The notes below the pieces were generated by a model. It was not told where the DNA came from. It worked only from the letters and a program-made list of their open reading frames with translations, and made no database searches. DNA of 64,000 nucleotides from Hoylesella marshii DSM 16973 = JCM 13450 (GTDB lineage Bacteria > Bacteroidota > Bacteroidia > Bacteroidales > Bacteroidaceae): assembly GCF_000146675.1 (NCBI RefSeq), contig NZ_GL397214.1, positions 1,091,522-1,155,521 of the forward strand, in the 5' to 3' direction. Positions 9,057 through 18,991 of the stretch are shown here, piece after piece. A program made the translations under genes and the position numbers. Positions within the stretch are counted from its first letter, which is position 1, and every line of letters starts with the position of its first letter.

Positions 9057-11603
9057 ATGACTACACAAAAAGCACATCCTTACCTTTTATTATCCGCCAT
9101 CCTCTTAGCCCTCTTATTCATTCCCTTTCTGCCCGCTACGGCACAAGAGGAACGAGGTGTTCCACTGAAATTGGCTGACCTACGGGAACAGACCATCAGT
9201 CAACCTGCCTACCACCTCAACTTCACCATACCTAAAGAAGGTGTTGTCAAGGGAGAAGCCATCATCTCATTCGTCAGCAAGACCCGACGAGTGGTACTCG
9301 ATTTCCAAGCCGATGCCAACCAACTCCACACCATCATGGTAAACGGACAAAAAGCCAATGCCACCGTAGTAAACGAGCATATAGTGCTTCCTCGCTCGCT
9401 TATACGAAAAGGCAAGAACACCGTTGCGTTGCAGTTCACAGCAGGCGACAAGGCTTTAAACCGCCATACCGATTTTCTCTACACGCTGTTGGTACCCGAC
9501 AAGGCACGAATGCTGTTCCCTTGCTTCGACCAACCCAATCTGAAAGCACAGTTTACGCTGACGCTGACCGTACCAAACGGTTGGTGTGCGGTGTCCAACA
9601 CGGCCATCGTCGATTCTGTTTCTATCTCTGAAGGCATGCGATACACCTTTGGTACGACCCGACTTCTGCCTACCTATCTGTTTTCTTTCGTGGTCGGACG
9701 TTTCCAAAAGACATCTACCGTATGCGACGGTCTCCCTATGACAGCCTATTATCGCGAGACCGACACTGCAAAAGTTTCGCAATTACCCGAAGTTTTTCGG
9801 CAGATTGCCTACTCCAAACGCTGGTTGGAAGACTACACCGGTATAAAGATGCCGTTTGAAAAATACGATTTCATCATGATTCCGGGCTTCCAATTCGGGG
9901 GGATGGAGCATCCGGGAGCCGTGCTCTACAAGCATAACTCCATCTTCTTAGGCCCCACGCCCACACCTGATGAGCTGCTCCGACGCGCCGAACTCCTTGC
10001 ACATGAAACCACTCATTACTGGTTTGGCGACCTCGTAACCATGCGTTGGTTCAACGATGTATGGACAAAAGAGGTTTTTGCCAACTACTTGGCTGCCAAA
10101 ATCATGCAGCCCTTATATCCCGACATCGACCATCCGCTCAATTTCCTACGCTCCTATCAGACACGTGCCCTTACCGAAGACCGCACACAGGGCACACACC
10201 CCATTCAGCAACCGCTTGATAATCTTAACAACGCAGGCCTGCTCTACGGCAATATCATCTACTGCAAAGCTCCTGTCATGATGCGCAAACTCGAAGAGAC
10301 TATCGGCGAAAAGAACTTCCGCGATGGCCTTTCCGAATACTTAAAAACCTATTCTTATGGCAATGCTACATGGGACAATCTGGTAAACATCTTCGCAAAG
10401 AAAGACCCGCGGGTACTACAATTCAACGATGTATGGGTGAAATCAAAAGGGTTGCCTACGATTTCGTGCGAGGCGAAAGACGGCATACTTACGGTGCGGG
10501 AAACCGATCCTTACGGCAGAGGCTGCCGATGGACACAGCGACTGAAGCTGAAACTCGTATATAACGACGACGAACAAACGGATAAAAAAGATGCTCAAAT
10601 ACATCCACAGACACCCTACGAAATAAAGGAAGTGACCATGGGACAGGGTGATGTACGCATACCCGTGTCAGACAGACTGCGCTTCGTGATACCCAACTGC
10701 GACGGCAGTACCTACGGACGTTTCGTTCTCGATGACCGCGCATTGAACTACCTTCTTGCCACATGGGCAGAAGAAGAGAGTGCCGAAGCACGCATGGCTG
10801 CCCTCATGAATATCTATGAAAACCGACTGATGCACCGTTGTTCCGACGAACAAACTGCTCGTTCGCTGCTTCGAGGCCTGAAATGGGAGCAAGACCCGCT
10901 GGTAGCATCGGCATGCTGCAACTATATGTCGTCGGTCATGAGCCGTCTTCATGGTGAACCGAGACTACAAATGGAGCGTAAAATGTGGTATATGAGCCTC
11001 TCCCATTCCCTCGTGTCGTGCCGGCAAAGGCTGGTGAGGTCGCTCTTCAGCTTAGCTACCGACACAACCCTCATTGCCCATCTCTATGACGTATGGCAGC
11101 AACAAAGCAACAAGCAACTGAACGAGCGCGACTATACAAGCCTCGCTTACCAACTTGCCATCCGCCGTCCGGCAGAGTGGCGCGCCATTCTCGATACACA
11201 GAGGAGCCGACTTACAAGTGCCGACCGTAAGGAAGAATTCGACTTCATCAGCCGTGCCTGCACACCCGATGTGGAGGAGAGACGAGCACTGTTTCGCTCC
11301 TTGCTCAAGAAAGAAAACCGAAAGGTAGAGCCTTGGGCAGCATCGCTACTCTCACTACTCAACCATCCGTTGCGGCAACAACAGGCTTTGGAATACATCC
11401 TGCCCGGATTAAACGTGCTGGAAGAGGTACAACGCACTGGCGACATATTCTTTGCGAAAGACTGGGTCATGGCGTTGCTCGCAGGACACGACAGCGACGA
11501 GGCTAAACACATTGTGGAAACGTTTGTGGAAACTCATCCCAACTATCCGCCGGCACTGCGAAACAAACTTCTGCAAGCTGCCTATCCGCTGCTCAACCGA
11601 TAG
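9057..11603 (+). CDS. M1 family metallopeptidase (aminopeptidase), exported
   Basis: An 848-residue zinc aminopeptidase with an N-terminal signal peptide (to about residue 29, ending TAQE), so probably periplasmic or surface-exposed. The zinc site is HETTH at 316-320 with the third ligand Glu339, at the correct 18-residue spacing. The exopeptidase motif, usually GAMEN, reads GGMEH at 281-285, a variant I associate with a Bacteroidota subgroup. A beta-sandwich N-terminal domain precedes and a helical C-terminal domain follows the catalytic core. It probably trims peptides for nutrition. It lies 40 bp after the phosphatase gene. Confidence 0.92.
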   Translation: MTTQKAHPYLLLSAILLALLFIPFLPATAQEERGVPLKLADLREQTISQPAYHLNFTIPKEGVVKGEAIISFVSKTRRVVLDFQADANQLHTIMVNGQKANATVVNEHIVLPRSLIRKGKNTVALQFTAGDKALNRHTDFLYTLLVPDKARMLFPCFDQPNLKAQFTLTLTVPNGWCAVSNTAIVDSVSISEGMRYTFGTTRLLPTYLFSFVVGRFQKTSTVCDGLPMTAYYRETDTAKVSQLPEVFRQIAYSKRWLEDYTGIKMPFEKYDFIMIPGFQFGGMEHPGAVLYKHNSIFLGPTPTPDELLRRAELLAHETTHYWFGDLVTMRWFNDVWTKEVFANYLAAKIMQPLYPDIDHPLNFLRSYQTRALTEDRTQGTHPIQQPLDNLNNAGLLYGNIIYCKAPVMMRKLEETIGEKNFRDGLSEYLKTYSYGNATWDNLVNIFAKKDPRVLQFNDVWVKSKGLPTISCEAKDGILTVRETDPYGRGCRWTQRLKLKLVYNDDEQTDKKDAQIHPQTPYEIKEVTMGQGDVRIPVSDRLRFVIPNCDGSTYGRFVLDDRALNYLLATWAEEESAEARMAALMNIYENRLMHRCSDEQTARSLLRGLKWEQDPLVASACCNYMSSVMSRLHGEPRLQMERKMWYMSLSHSLVSCRQRLVRSLFSLATDTTLIAHLYDVWQQQSNKQLNERDYTSLAYQLAIRRPAEWRAILDTQRSRLTSADRKEEFDFISRACTPDVEERRALFRSLLKKENRKVEPWAASLLSLLNHPLRQQQALEYILPGLNVLEEVQRTGDIFFAKDWVMALLAGHDSDEAKHIVETFVETHPNYPPALRNKLLQAAYPLLNR

Positions 11604-12171
11604 TGCAGTCCAACAGACATCCACTGCCGCCCAACTATCTCCGTTAGGATAAAGAGGATATTCTCAATACCATACTTATAATGACATAAGATACAACGCA
11701 AGCTCAGGAAACGAAGTTCGCTGTGCGAAGCGAATAGCGAGCTCCATTTCTGCACTTATCTTTCAATCATTAAAGAATACGATTTGTCTCAAGAAAGGTT
11801 GCCGATCTTCCATGTAAAACGCCACCTGTACATAGAACAACCGGCATTTGTACAGGGTACAGATGCCGACTTATCAATCGTAACTTTACGACCCTTCCAA
11901 ATTGTAATCTCAAGCTTTTGAGTATCAAATACTAAAGAATCAAAACAAAAACGGGGTAAAAAGTTACAGATTAAAAGTATCTTTCGGCCGACATAAAAAC
12001 ATCGATGAATCTACAGACAACACAAAAGAGAGTATGAGAAAAGGAGGTGGATTTAGAATATCCGCACCCTTTTCTATGAGCAATGAGATAGGAGGGAGGG
12101 AATATGAGGGGACGATGTAGACCGAAAATGAGAAACTGATGCGATTAGGTCAGGGAGTGACGGAAAAAATG
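11604..12171. other. Intergenic region with hairpins, no gene
   Basis: About 570 bp without a credible coding frame. It holds a TTCGCT/AGCGAA hairpin near 11,720-11,737, a 12-bp hairpin at 11842-11868 (one mismatch, 3-nt loop, no T-run), a CTCAA/TTGAG hairpin near 11,910-11,923, and an imperfect stem near 12038-12075 followed by TTTTC that could be a weak terminator. I recognise no RNA family. Confidence 0.5.
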
Positions 12172-12179
12172 TATATTTG
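12172..12179 (+). promoter_or_regulatory. -7 box very close to the lipoprotein start
   Basis: TATATTTG ends only 7 nt before the ATG at 12187, so a transcript from it would have almost no leader. The -33 region is weak. Confidence 0.4.
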
Positions 12180-12186
12180 CAATGCA

Positions 12187-13107
12187 ATGAAGAAACAATT
12201 GTTATGGGGCATGAGTCTGCTGTTCGTGGTCTCCTGCAACACAGGACATGAGACAGAAATGGTACGTGGAGCCTACTATTGGAGCACTACGTTTGCTTTA
12301 GACAGCACACAGCAGGCCTTTCTGTCGACACATCGCATCAGTCGTCTCTATGTGAGATACTTCGATGTAGTAGACAACCGCGAGGGACAAGCCGTGCCCA
12401 ATGCCACCATCGACTTCCACTCCGCGATACCCAAAGGCATAGAAATAGTGCCCACCATCTATATATTGAACGACTGCATGCGGCACGAGGAACCCGATTT
12501 AGCGGAGAAATTGCTGAAACGGGTGCTACAAATGAACGAGACAAACGACATTCCGAAGATTCGCGAACTGCAAATAGACTGCGACTGGACAGCCTCCACC
12601 CGACAGCGTTACTACGACTTTCTGCGTGAGCTACGCGAACGGGCTGCACAACAAGGCATCGTGCTGTCGACCACCATCCGCCTACATCAGCTCTCTATGG
12701 AGGTGCCGCCGGTGGAGCGAGGCACGTTGATGATGTATAATACCGGAGATTTCAGACGACTTGATGACCATAAACCCATTCTTGACATGGCGGTGGTACG
12801 TCCCTATCTGCGACATCTGAAGCGATATGCACTGACATTGAACACAGCCTATCCGCTCTTTAAGTTCCGTCTGTTGTTCCGCCGTGGTCGATTCGTAGGC
12901 GTGATTCACAGCAAAGACGAATATCCCATTCTCTCAACAGACAGCATCATTACCCGAATGCCTGCACTGGGCGACATCATCGATGCCCGCAATGCCGTGG
13001 AAGCCATGCGTCCCGATGCCAACAACGAAATCATACTCTACGATATGAGTACCGATAATCTGACCCGTTTTAATCCATCCGAATATGAGAAGATTTATCA
13101 TCCTTAA
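12187..13107 (+). CDS. Lipoprotein with TIM-barrel-like domain, unknown function
   Basis: A 306-residue predicted lipoprotein: short basic start (MKKQ), hydrophobic core and a lipobox ending at Cys17 (FVVSC), so it should be exported and lipidated. The body resembles the DUF3142-type group of barrel proteins related to glycosidases: a repeated strand/helix pattern and an acidic cluster IDCDW in the middle that might form part of an active site. That link is from pattern memory and is tentative; no enzyme activity can be assigned. The ATG at 12187 is chosen because it gives a proper signal peptide. Its last 23 bp overlap the next gene, so the two are translated from one message. Confidence 0.7.
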   Translation: MKKQLLWGMSLLFVVSCNTGHETEMVRGAYYWSTTFALDSTQQAFLSTHRISRLYVRYFDVVDNREGQAVPNATIDFHSAIPKGIEIVPTIYILNDCMRHEEPDLAEKLLKRVLQMNETNDIPKIRELQIDCDWTASTRQRYYDFLRELRERAAQQGIVLSTTIRLHQLSMEVPPVERGTLMMYNTGDFRRLDDHKPILDMAVVRPYLRHLKRYALTLNTAYPLFKFRLLFRRGRFVGVIHSKDEYPILSTDSIITRMPALGDIIDARNAVEAMRPDANNEIILYDMSTDNLTRFNPSEYEKIYHP

Positions 13108-15244
13108 CATCTTGTTCGTTCTATCGTGCCTGCGCGGAATGGCCTGTGCAGGTGAGTATTTTACGCACGACACGAATGTGTTTAATATCTTTTACAACGA
13201 CGAATACGACAACGATTCCGGCGATGCCCGCCTCCTGTTTCAAAAGCAATTGGTGGACTATTGGCTGAAGTATGTGGGCGAAGGCTCCGTGCGCGCGCAG
13301 TGGAAGCGCGAGCCTGTGTATTCCGAAGCCGCTTACTTTTTTGAAAACAATTGTAAACGTCTGTTTGCTGCTGCCCGCCGAAAGGGTGATGTCGAAATGG
13401 AAACGTATTTGAAAGAGACAGTGAAGTACAACCACATCTGCGAAGAACTGTCTGACGTATGGGAATATCCCACCAAGCAGCAGTTGACTGAGCGAAAACG
13501 CATCCTTCGCAACATGCAGACCGTGGGGCTTTCCTACAAAGGCACTCGCATGAAAGCCCAATATGCACTGCTCTACATGCGTGCCAATCTGCTGTTGGGT
13601 GAGTATGCTACCAATCGCACCTACTGGTTGCAAACGGCTGCCGATTGCACGAAAGGCGTTTACCGCGATATGATGCGAAGCCTCTATGCCAACGCCTTGC
13701 TCCACACCGGGGCGTTTCGCCGCGCTTGCGATATCTATGTCGAGCAGGGCGACTGGGTGAGCGTGCGTTGGGCACTGCGGAAATATCGCAACATTGCCGG
13801 CATACAAACGATTTACAAGGAAGACCCTAACTCGCCGGCCTTGACCTATCTTGTGCAGTATTTCATCAATGGAAGCAACTCGTGCTATGAGGCAGACCCA
13901 GATGCAGCCGACGACAAAGCCCGCGAGGATGACAGAATCGTCCTCCTTTCGTTTATCGAGAAGGACGTGTTGCATCATCCTGCCGTGCGCAACAAAGCCA
14001 TGTGGTTGGCCGTTTCAGCGATGTTGTATTATGATATGGATAGTAACGACGAGGCTTGGCAAGCGATCAACAAGGCCATGCAAATGCAGACCGATACCCG
14101 CACGAAAAACAGCATCCGCTGCATACGTCTGCTGATTTCCACAGCTGCCAAGCCCTTGGATAATACTTATTACGATTACCTCTCTACAGAGTTTGCGTGG
14201 TTGATTAAGCAGGGAAAGGAACAGAAGAATGCCTATTTCAACGGCGTGCTCGACCGCATTGTCTATAATGAACTGAAAACAAAACTGTATGACGGCGGAC
14301 AGAAACAGTTGGCCGTCGCCCTTATCGGTATGATGGACGAATTGAGTTTGCCCGTAGAACAATATGAGTTCAATGAAGAAAGCAGTGATGTCGACACCGA
14401 GAACAGCGAGTATCACTATTTCGGGTGGGAATATACGGAATTGCTCGACGAAATGACTGCCGACGAGTTGCGCGATTATTTCCGTTACATTGCCGGCACG
14501 CCCGCAAATGCAATCGAGCGGTTCGCATTCTCGCGTATCTATAGAGGCGATGATATGTTCAACGATCTCATCGGCACAAAGTACATCGCACGGGGGGATT
14601 TTGCCACGGCACTCACATATCTCGAAAGGGTTTCTATGAAAAATGTCAATGCTACAGATATTTCGTTTTATGCCGATGACCGTGACTATGAAAAGGAGCG
14701 GTGGTTCGTGAGGCAACGGGCACCCGAACAGGATAGCGATGAAACGGCCGATCGCCCTAATATGACGGAGAATCCCAAAGTAAACTTCTGCCGCGAGATG
14801 CTGCAATTAGAGCGTCGGTTCTCGCTCGCCCGCGAGGGAGAAGGCAAGCGTGGCATGGCCTACGATTTGGCCACACGCTACTACCAAGCCTCCTGTTATG
14901 GCGACTGCTGGTATCTGACGCACAATACGCAGAGTTGGGATGACAGTGCGCGTGTCAACGAAAAGGACTTTGCTGCTACAGCCATTGCTTATCTGAACAT
15001 CAGCAAAAAGAGCAAAGACAAAGACTTGCAGGCGAAAAGCCTCTTTGCCATCGCCTACATCTGTTATCAAATTGAGGTATGGGGCTGCACCTACGAGCAT
15101 GGTGAGTGGTTCTCAGACATCCCTCCGTACTCGCCCGTTTATCCCGCTTATCGTGAATTGGCTGCTTGCGTAAGACGAGACAAGACGCAACGAGACTACA
15201 TCACACATTGTGACATACTGCAAGAGTTTATGAACAGTAACTGA
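13085..15244 (+). CDS. Exported TPR-like protein, unknown function
   Basis: A 719-residue protein with a signal peptide (about residues 1-23, ending ACAG). The rest is almost wholly helical with short repeats of the type expected for tetratricopeptide or SEL1-like solenoids, for example around 150-220 and 300-360, and many tyrosines and aspartates. No catalytic motif is visible. It overlaps the preceding lipoprotein gene by 23 bp, which suggests translational coupling and a shared envelope role, perhaps scaffold and lipoprotein partner. A weak hairpin follows. Confidence 0.7.
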   Translation: MRRFIILNILFVLSCLRGMACAGEYFTHDTNVFNIFYNDEYDNDSGDARLLFQKQLVDYWLKYVGEGSVRAQWKREPVYSEAAYFFENNCKRLFAAARRKGDVEMETYLKETVKYNHICEELSDVWEYPTKQQLTERKRILRNMQTVGLSYKGTRMKAQYALLYMRANLLLGEYATNRTYWLQTAADCTKGVYRDMMRSLYANALLHTGAFRRACDIYVEQGDWVSVRWALRKYRNIAGIQTIYKEDPNSPALTYLVQYFINGSNSCYEADPDAADDKAREDDRIVLLSFIEKDVLHHPAVRNKAMWLAVSAMLYYDMDSNDEAWQAINKAMQMQTDTRTKNSIRCIRLLISTAAKPLDNTYYDYLSTEFAWLIKQGKEQKNAYFNGVLDRIVYNELKTKLYDGGQKQLAVALIGMMDELSLPVEQYEFNEESSDVDTENSEYHYFGWEYTELLDEMTADELRDYFRYIAGTPANAIERFAFSRIYRGDDMFNDLIGTKYIARGDFATALTYLERVSMKNVNATDISFYADDRDYEKERWFVRQRAPEQDSDETADRPNMTENPKVNFCREMLQLERRFSLAREGEGKRGMAYDLATRYYQASCYGDCWYLTHNTQSWDDSARVNEKDFAATAIAYLNISKKSKDKDLQAKSLFAIAYICYQIEVWGCTYEHGEWFSDIPPYSPVYPAYRELAACVRRDKTQRDYITHCDILQEFMNSN

Positions 15245-15252
15245 CCGCATAC

Positions 15253-15303
15253 TGCCCAATACCCGATTTCAACAGCGAGGTATCGGGCATTTGTTTTCCG
15301 GTC
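15253..15303 (+). terminator. Weak terminator after the TPR-like gene
   Basis: CCCGAT (15262-15267) pairs with ATCGGG (15282-15287), with alternative pairing of the upstream TGCCC, followed by TTTGTTTTCC. Confidence 0.4.
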
Positions 15304-15408
15304 GGAGATTTGCTCCCAGCATGTTTTTGAGCTGCTTTCCTGTCGGAAATTGCCTCGAAAACTTTTAGAAAGCATCTTATGTCCGCCTTCACTTTGCATC
15401 TGTTTTGT

Positions 15409-15439
15409 TTTGTGATTCCGTGGATTTAAAGTAACTTTG
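15409..15439 (+). promoter_or_regulatory. Promoter of the 209-aa orphan gene
   Basis: TTTG, 19 bp, TAACTTTG: a near-consensus Bacteroidota promoter with the start codon 29 nt downstream. Confidence 0.8.
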
Positions 15440-15468
15440 CAGTGTTAAAACAAGAAATCTATAAAAAT

Positions 15469-16098
15469 ATGGGTATATTTTCAAATCTATTCGGTAAACG
15501 TGGTGTAGGCCATGCCAAAGTGGGAGGAATGGAAGACTTTATGACGCTGATACGCGTTTACTTTCAGGCATCGCTGGCAGCCGGTCTCGGTATCACAAAC
15601 CTTGCCGTTTTACCGGATTTACGCACATTTAAAGCAACGCTGCGAGTTCCGACGGTGAATAACAAATTGGGGATAGGAGAGAAGACCCACTGCAAAAAGA
15701 TGATGAAGGAACTCTACAAAATGGATGACAGTTTCTTCAAGGAAATCGACCGGAGTATCCGTCGTAATTGCCATAAGATGCAGGATGCGCAGACCTATCT
15801 CCTCCAGTTTCAGGCCTTCAGTCAAGATACCATGATGCTCATGGGCAATTTGATGAAGTTCAAGTTGCGCGTACCATCATTCTTCAAAAAGGCCATTCAT
15901 TCCATGACAGAGAAGACTGTATCGGATATTCTGAACAAAAACGACTTTGATGATGTGGGCGTGATGAAAACCGTTATCGGTATTCGCAAGTACAATGCCC
16001 GTTTGGGATTCTCGCAAGGTTGGATAACCGAGTTTGTCTTCCATGTGGTTATGCTGGCAAAGAAGGAACCAAAGCCTGCCGACGACGGGAAGAAATAA
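15469..16098 (+). CDS. Hypothetical protein, 209 aa
   Basis: I do not recognise a domain. The protein starts MGIFSNLFGKR, is rich in Lys, Met and Phe, mainly helical, and ends with a short charged tail (KKEPKPADDGKK). It has no signal peptide or clear membrane segment, so it is probably cytoplasmic. A strong consensus promoter 30 nt upstream and good codon bias support a real gene. The ATG at 15469 is preferred over a rare in-frame TTG further upstream because it fits the promoter. The zapA cluster follows but has its own promoter. Confidence 0.75.
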   Translation: MGIFSNLFGKRGVGHAKVGGMEDFMTLIRVYFQASLAAGLGITNLAVLPDLRTFKATLRVPTVNNKLGIGEKTHCKKMMKELYKMDDSFFKEIDRSIRRNCHKMQDAQTYLLQFQAFSQDTMMLMGNLMKFKLRVPSFFKKAIHSMTEKTVSDILNKNDFDDVGVMKTVIGIRKYNARLGFSQGWITEFVFHVVMLAKKEPKPADDGKK

Positions 16099-16153
16099 GT
16101 GGTCGCAGGTGAGGCTATCTCCCTTGCAGCATACCGTGAAATGCAATCTTTTA

Positions 16154-16185
16154 TTTGGCATATTCGATTAATTCAACTAATTTTG
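16154..16185 (+). promoter_or_regulatory. Promoter of the coiled coil-zapA unit
   Basis: TTTG (16154-16157), 20 bp, TAATTTTG (16178-16185). The first start codon is 17 nt downstream. Confidence 0.8.
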
Positions 16186-16202
16186 TAACCCAATTGTAGG
16201 AT

Positions 16203-16496
16203 ATGATTGCAGACGAAAATGCACTGGTACAATTCACAACGCGCATCCGACAGATGATTCTTCGCCACGAGGAAATCTCACAAGAGAAAAAGCAACTGCG
16301 TATCGCTGTGGAAGAGAAAGAGGCACAAATTGCCGAACTCACCCGTCAAATAGAGCATCTGCAACACGAGTACAACAGTCTGAAGATGGCCAGGATGATT
16401 GAAATCACGGACGACGATATGGAAACTTCCAAGAAGAAAATCAGCAAGCTCATCAGAGACATCAATAAATGTATCACACTTCTGAGTGAGAAATAA
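16203..16496 (+). CDS. Small coiled-coil protein upstream of zapA
   Basis: A 97-residue, highly charged protein with heptad-like Leu/Ile spacing over about residues 15-65 (EEISQEKKQLRIAVEEKEAQ and on), so very likely a coiled-coil dimer. No known domain name is certain. It is translated just ahead of zapA (8-bp gap, same promoter). A short coiled coil beside ZapA recalls ZapB, which bridges ZapA to the nucleoid-proximal ring in enterobacteria; a similar role here is inference from context and shape only. Confidence 0.7.
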   Translation: MIADENALVQFTTRIRQMILRHEEISQEKKQLRIAVEEKEAQIAELTRQIEHLQHEYNSLKMARMIEITDDDMETSKKKISKLIRDINKCITLLSEK

Positions 16497-16504
16497 GCGG
16501 CTGA

Positions 16505-16813
16505 ATGGCTGGAATCAACAACGAGAAACTTAATATCACACTGCATATCTACGACGAAGATATACAGGTTACAATTCCTCGAGAAGACGAAGAACTGTAC
16601 CGCAATGCGGCGAAACTCATCACGAGTACCATCAGCTCTTACGCCGAAGTATACAGAGGGCGCAAGGGCGAAAAGATTATTCACTATATGGCACTCATTG
16701 ATATTGCTCTTAGATATGCACGTGAAGCCAAGCGCAACGATATGACACCTGTTAATGAACTTCTTGGTAAGCTGACTTCGGAAATAGAAAAGGCTTTGGA
16801 TGATAGGGAATAG
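16505..16813 (+). CDS. zapA: Cell division protein ZapA
   Basis: A 102-residue ZapA-like protein: an N-terminal beta-alpha domain (LNITLHIYDEDIQV, then REDEELYRNAAKLI) and a C-terminal helix for tetramer formation. ZapA binds FtsZ and promotes bundling of filaments at the division ring. It lies 8 bp after the small coiled-coil gene and 130 bp before rny, an arrangement I regard as common in Bacteroidales. Length matches the family. Confidence 0.88.
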   Translation: MAGINNEKLNITLHIYDEDIQVTIPREDEELYRNAAKLITSTISSYAEVYRGRKGEKIIHYMALIDIALRYAREAKRNDMTPVNELLGKLTSEIEKALDDRE

Positions 16814-16943
16814 CTGTGTAAGCACACAATGCCCTGTCATTTCTTCACATTTCCACTCCATCGTGTTTTTGATATTCGCCCCGCTCGCCGGAAATGATTG
16901 TCCATAAATTAAACTCAATATACGAACATAAATATAACATTCA

Positions 16944-18479
16944 ATGACATCAACTATTATTATTGCTGCCTCCTGCCTCCTCGTCGGAGGTGTCGTAGGA
17001 TACATGATATTCCGTTACATCATTAAAGGGAAATACAACGGAATGATACAAGCTGCCACAAAGGAAGCCGAAGTATTGAAAGAAAAGAAACTGCTGGAAG
17101 TAAAAGAGAAGTTTCTCAACAAAAAGAGTGAGCTGGAGAAAGAAGTGCAACAGCGCAACCAGCACATACAGCAGAGTGAGAATAAACTCAAGCAACGCGA
17201 ATTGTCGTTAAACCAGCGACAGGATGAGTTGTCGCGTCGCCGGCAGGAAATGGAGCAAAATCAGCAGCGTTTTGAAAACGAAAAAAGGCTGTTGCGAATA
17301 AAACAGGAAGAGTTAGACAAAATGCAGAGCCTCGAGCGCGAGAAGTTGGAAGAGCTCTCCGGGTTGAGTGCCGAAGAAGCACGCAGCCGATTGGTGGAAA
17401 GTCTGAAAGATGAAGCCAAGACCAATGCTGCCGGCTATATCAACGAGATTATGGACGAGGCAAAGCTCAATGCCAATCAGCAGGCCAAGAAGATTGTCAT
17501 ACAAACCATTCAGCGCGTTGCCACCGAAACGGCCATTGAAAACTCCGTCAGTGTGTTCCATATTGACAACGACGAAGTGAAAGGCCGCATCATCGGTCGC
17601 GAAGGTCGCAACATCCGCGCGTTGGAAGCTGCTACGGGGGTGGAGATTGTGGTAGACGATACACCCGAAGCCATCGTCATTTCAGCTTTCGACCCCATCC
17701 GTCGCGAAGTTTGTCGTCTGGCATTGCATCAACTCGTGGCCGACGGCCGCATCCATCCCGCCCGTATCGAAGAGGTTGTAGCGAAAGTGAAAAGACAGTT
17801 AGACAACGAAATCATAGAAACAGGCAAGCGTACTACGATTGACTTGGGTATTCACGGCTTGCATCCCGAACTCATCCGCATCGTCGGAAAGATGAAATAC
17901 CGTTCTTCATACGGTCAGAATCTGCTTCAGCATGCACGTGAGACGGCGAACCTATGTGCCATCATGGCATCGGAATTAGGGTTGAATCCCAAGAAAGCCA
18001 AACGTGCCGGACTGTTGCACGACATCGGTAAAGTGCCTGATGAAGAAAGCGAACTGCCCCACGCGCTCTATGGAGCAAAGATAGCTGAGAAGTATAAAGA
18101 GAAACCCGACATCTGCAATGCTATTGGCGCCCACCACGACGAGATAGAGATGAATACACTGCTGGCACCCATCGTGCAAGTGTGCGATGCCATTTCCGGC
18201 GCCCGCCCGGGTGCTCGCCGTGAAATCGTAGAAGCCTATATCAAACGTCTCAACGACCTCGAAGCCATCGCCATGAGCTATCCGGGCGTCACCAAGACCT
18301 ATGCCATACAGGCCGGTAGAGAGCTTCGCGTCATTGTGGGGGCAGACAAGATGGATGATAAGGAAACCGAGGCTCTCTCCGGAGAGATTGCCACCAAGAT
18401 ACAAAACGAGATGACCTATCCGGGGCAGGTGAAGATTACCGTCATCCGCGAGACTCGCTCCGTATCTTACGCCAAGTAA
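16944..18479 (+). CDS. rny: Ribonuclease Y
   Basis: A 511-residue membrane-anchored endoribonuclease that starts mRNA decay. A single N-terminal transmembrane helix (about 4-24) is followed by a long coiled coil (30-150), a KH RNA-binding domain ([15 protein letters not shown], about 205-265) and an HD catalytic domain with HARE and LLHDIGK (His359-Asp360). Length and order are typical. It follows zapA by 130 bp without an obvious promoter in the gap. A hairpin terminator and the 41-bp repeat array come after it. Confidence 0.96.
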   Translation: MTSTIIIAASCLLVGGVVGYMIFRYIIKGKYNGMIQAATKEAEVLKEKKLLEVKEKFLNKKSELEKEVQQRNQHIQQSENKLKQRELSLNQRQDELSRRRQEMEQNQQRFENEKRLLRIKQEELDKMQSLEREKLEELSGLSAEEARSRLVESLKDEAKTNAAGYINEIMDEAKLNANQQAKKIVIQTIQRVATETAIENSVSVFHIDNDEVKGRIIGREGRNIRALEAATGVEIVVDDTPEAIVISAFDPIRREVCRLALHQLVADGRIHPARIEEVVAKVKRQLDNEIIETGKRTTIDLGIHGLHPELIRIVGKMKYRSSYGQNLLQHARETANLCAIMASELGLNPKKAKRAGLLHDIGKVPDEESELPHALYGAKIAEKYKEKPDICNAIGAHHDEIEMNTLLAPIVQVCDAISGARPGARREIVEAYIKRLNDLEAIAMSYPGVTKTYAIQAGRELRVIVGADKMDDKETEALSGEIATKIQNEMTYPGQVKITVIRETRSVSYAK

Positions 18480-18511
18480 GTGTCGTCGGATTCTTTCCGA
18501 GTCCAGGATAG

Positions 18512-18573
18512 AAAAGTCGGCAGCTGTGCTGTAGTCTTACAAACAAAAGTCTACGCATAGCTGCCGATTTTGT
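18512..18573 (+). terminator. Terminator of rny
   Basis: AAAAGTCGGCAGCT pairs with AGCTGCCGATTTT (18559-18571), one bulge, with a long loop that can form a smaller stem, then TTTG. Confidence 0.65.
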
Positions 18574-18597
18574 TTGTCGAGAACGAAATCGCCTCCG

Positions 18598-18861
18598 CCA
18601 ACAAGCCGCTTGCAGGCTCGTTGCAAAAGTGAAAAGCGCCAACAAGCCGCTTGCAGGCTCGCTGCAAAAGTGAAAAGCACGAACAAGCCACTTGCAGGCT
18701 CGCTGCAAAAGTGAAAAGCGCCAACAAGCCGCTTGCAGGCTCGCTGCAAAAGTGAAAAGCGTCAACAAGCCGCTTGCAGGCTCGCTGCAAAAGTGAAAAG
18801 CGCCAACAAGCCGCTTGCAGGCTCGCTGCAAAAGTGAAAAGTGCCAACAAGCCGCTTGCAG
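18598..18861. repeat. Array A: 41-bp tandem repeat, 6.4 copies
   Basis: Units start at 18598, 18639, 18680, 18721, 18762 and 18803, with a partial copy at 18844; spacing is exactly 41 bp and differences are one to four bases per unit. Each unit carries the hairpin TTGCAG-GCTCG-CTGCAA. Since 41 is not a multiple of 3, the long minus-strand reading frames over it are by-products. It occupies most of the rny to 18992 gap. Confidence 0.95.
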
Positions 18862-18956
18862 GGAGATTTACAGCGTAAAAACGCCGACAGACCGTTTTTC
18901 AGATGGCTCCAATGTATTTATTTCCGAGATTCTCTTCTGAACTTCCGTTTATTTTG

Positions 18957-18964
18957 TACTTTTG
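18957..18964 (+). promoter_or_regulatory. -7 box of the ATP-grasp-like gene
   Basis: TACTTTTG, 27 nt before the TTG start at 18992; -33 match is poor. Confidence 0.55.
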
Positions 18965-18991
18965 CATCCGTTCATGTAAAAAGATTCTCTC

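Noticed and set aside
16814..16943. 6S RNA between zapA and rny
   Set aside because: The gap is only 130 bp, with no closing helix, promoter or terminator.
18442..18850. Three overlapping minus-strand ORFs rich in CSEPASGL-type repeats
   Set aside because: They translate the 41-bp array; since 41 is not divisible by 3, all three frames repeat the same peptides. No start signal or domain.
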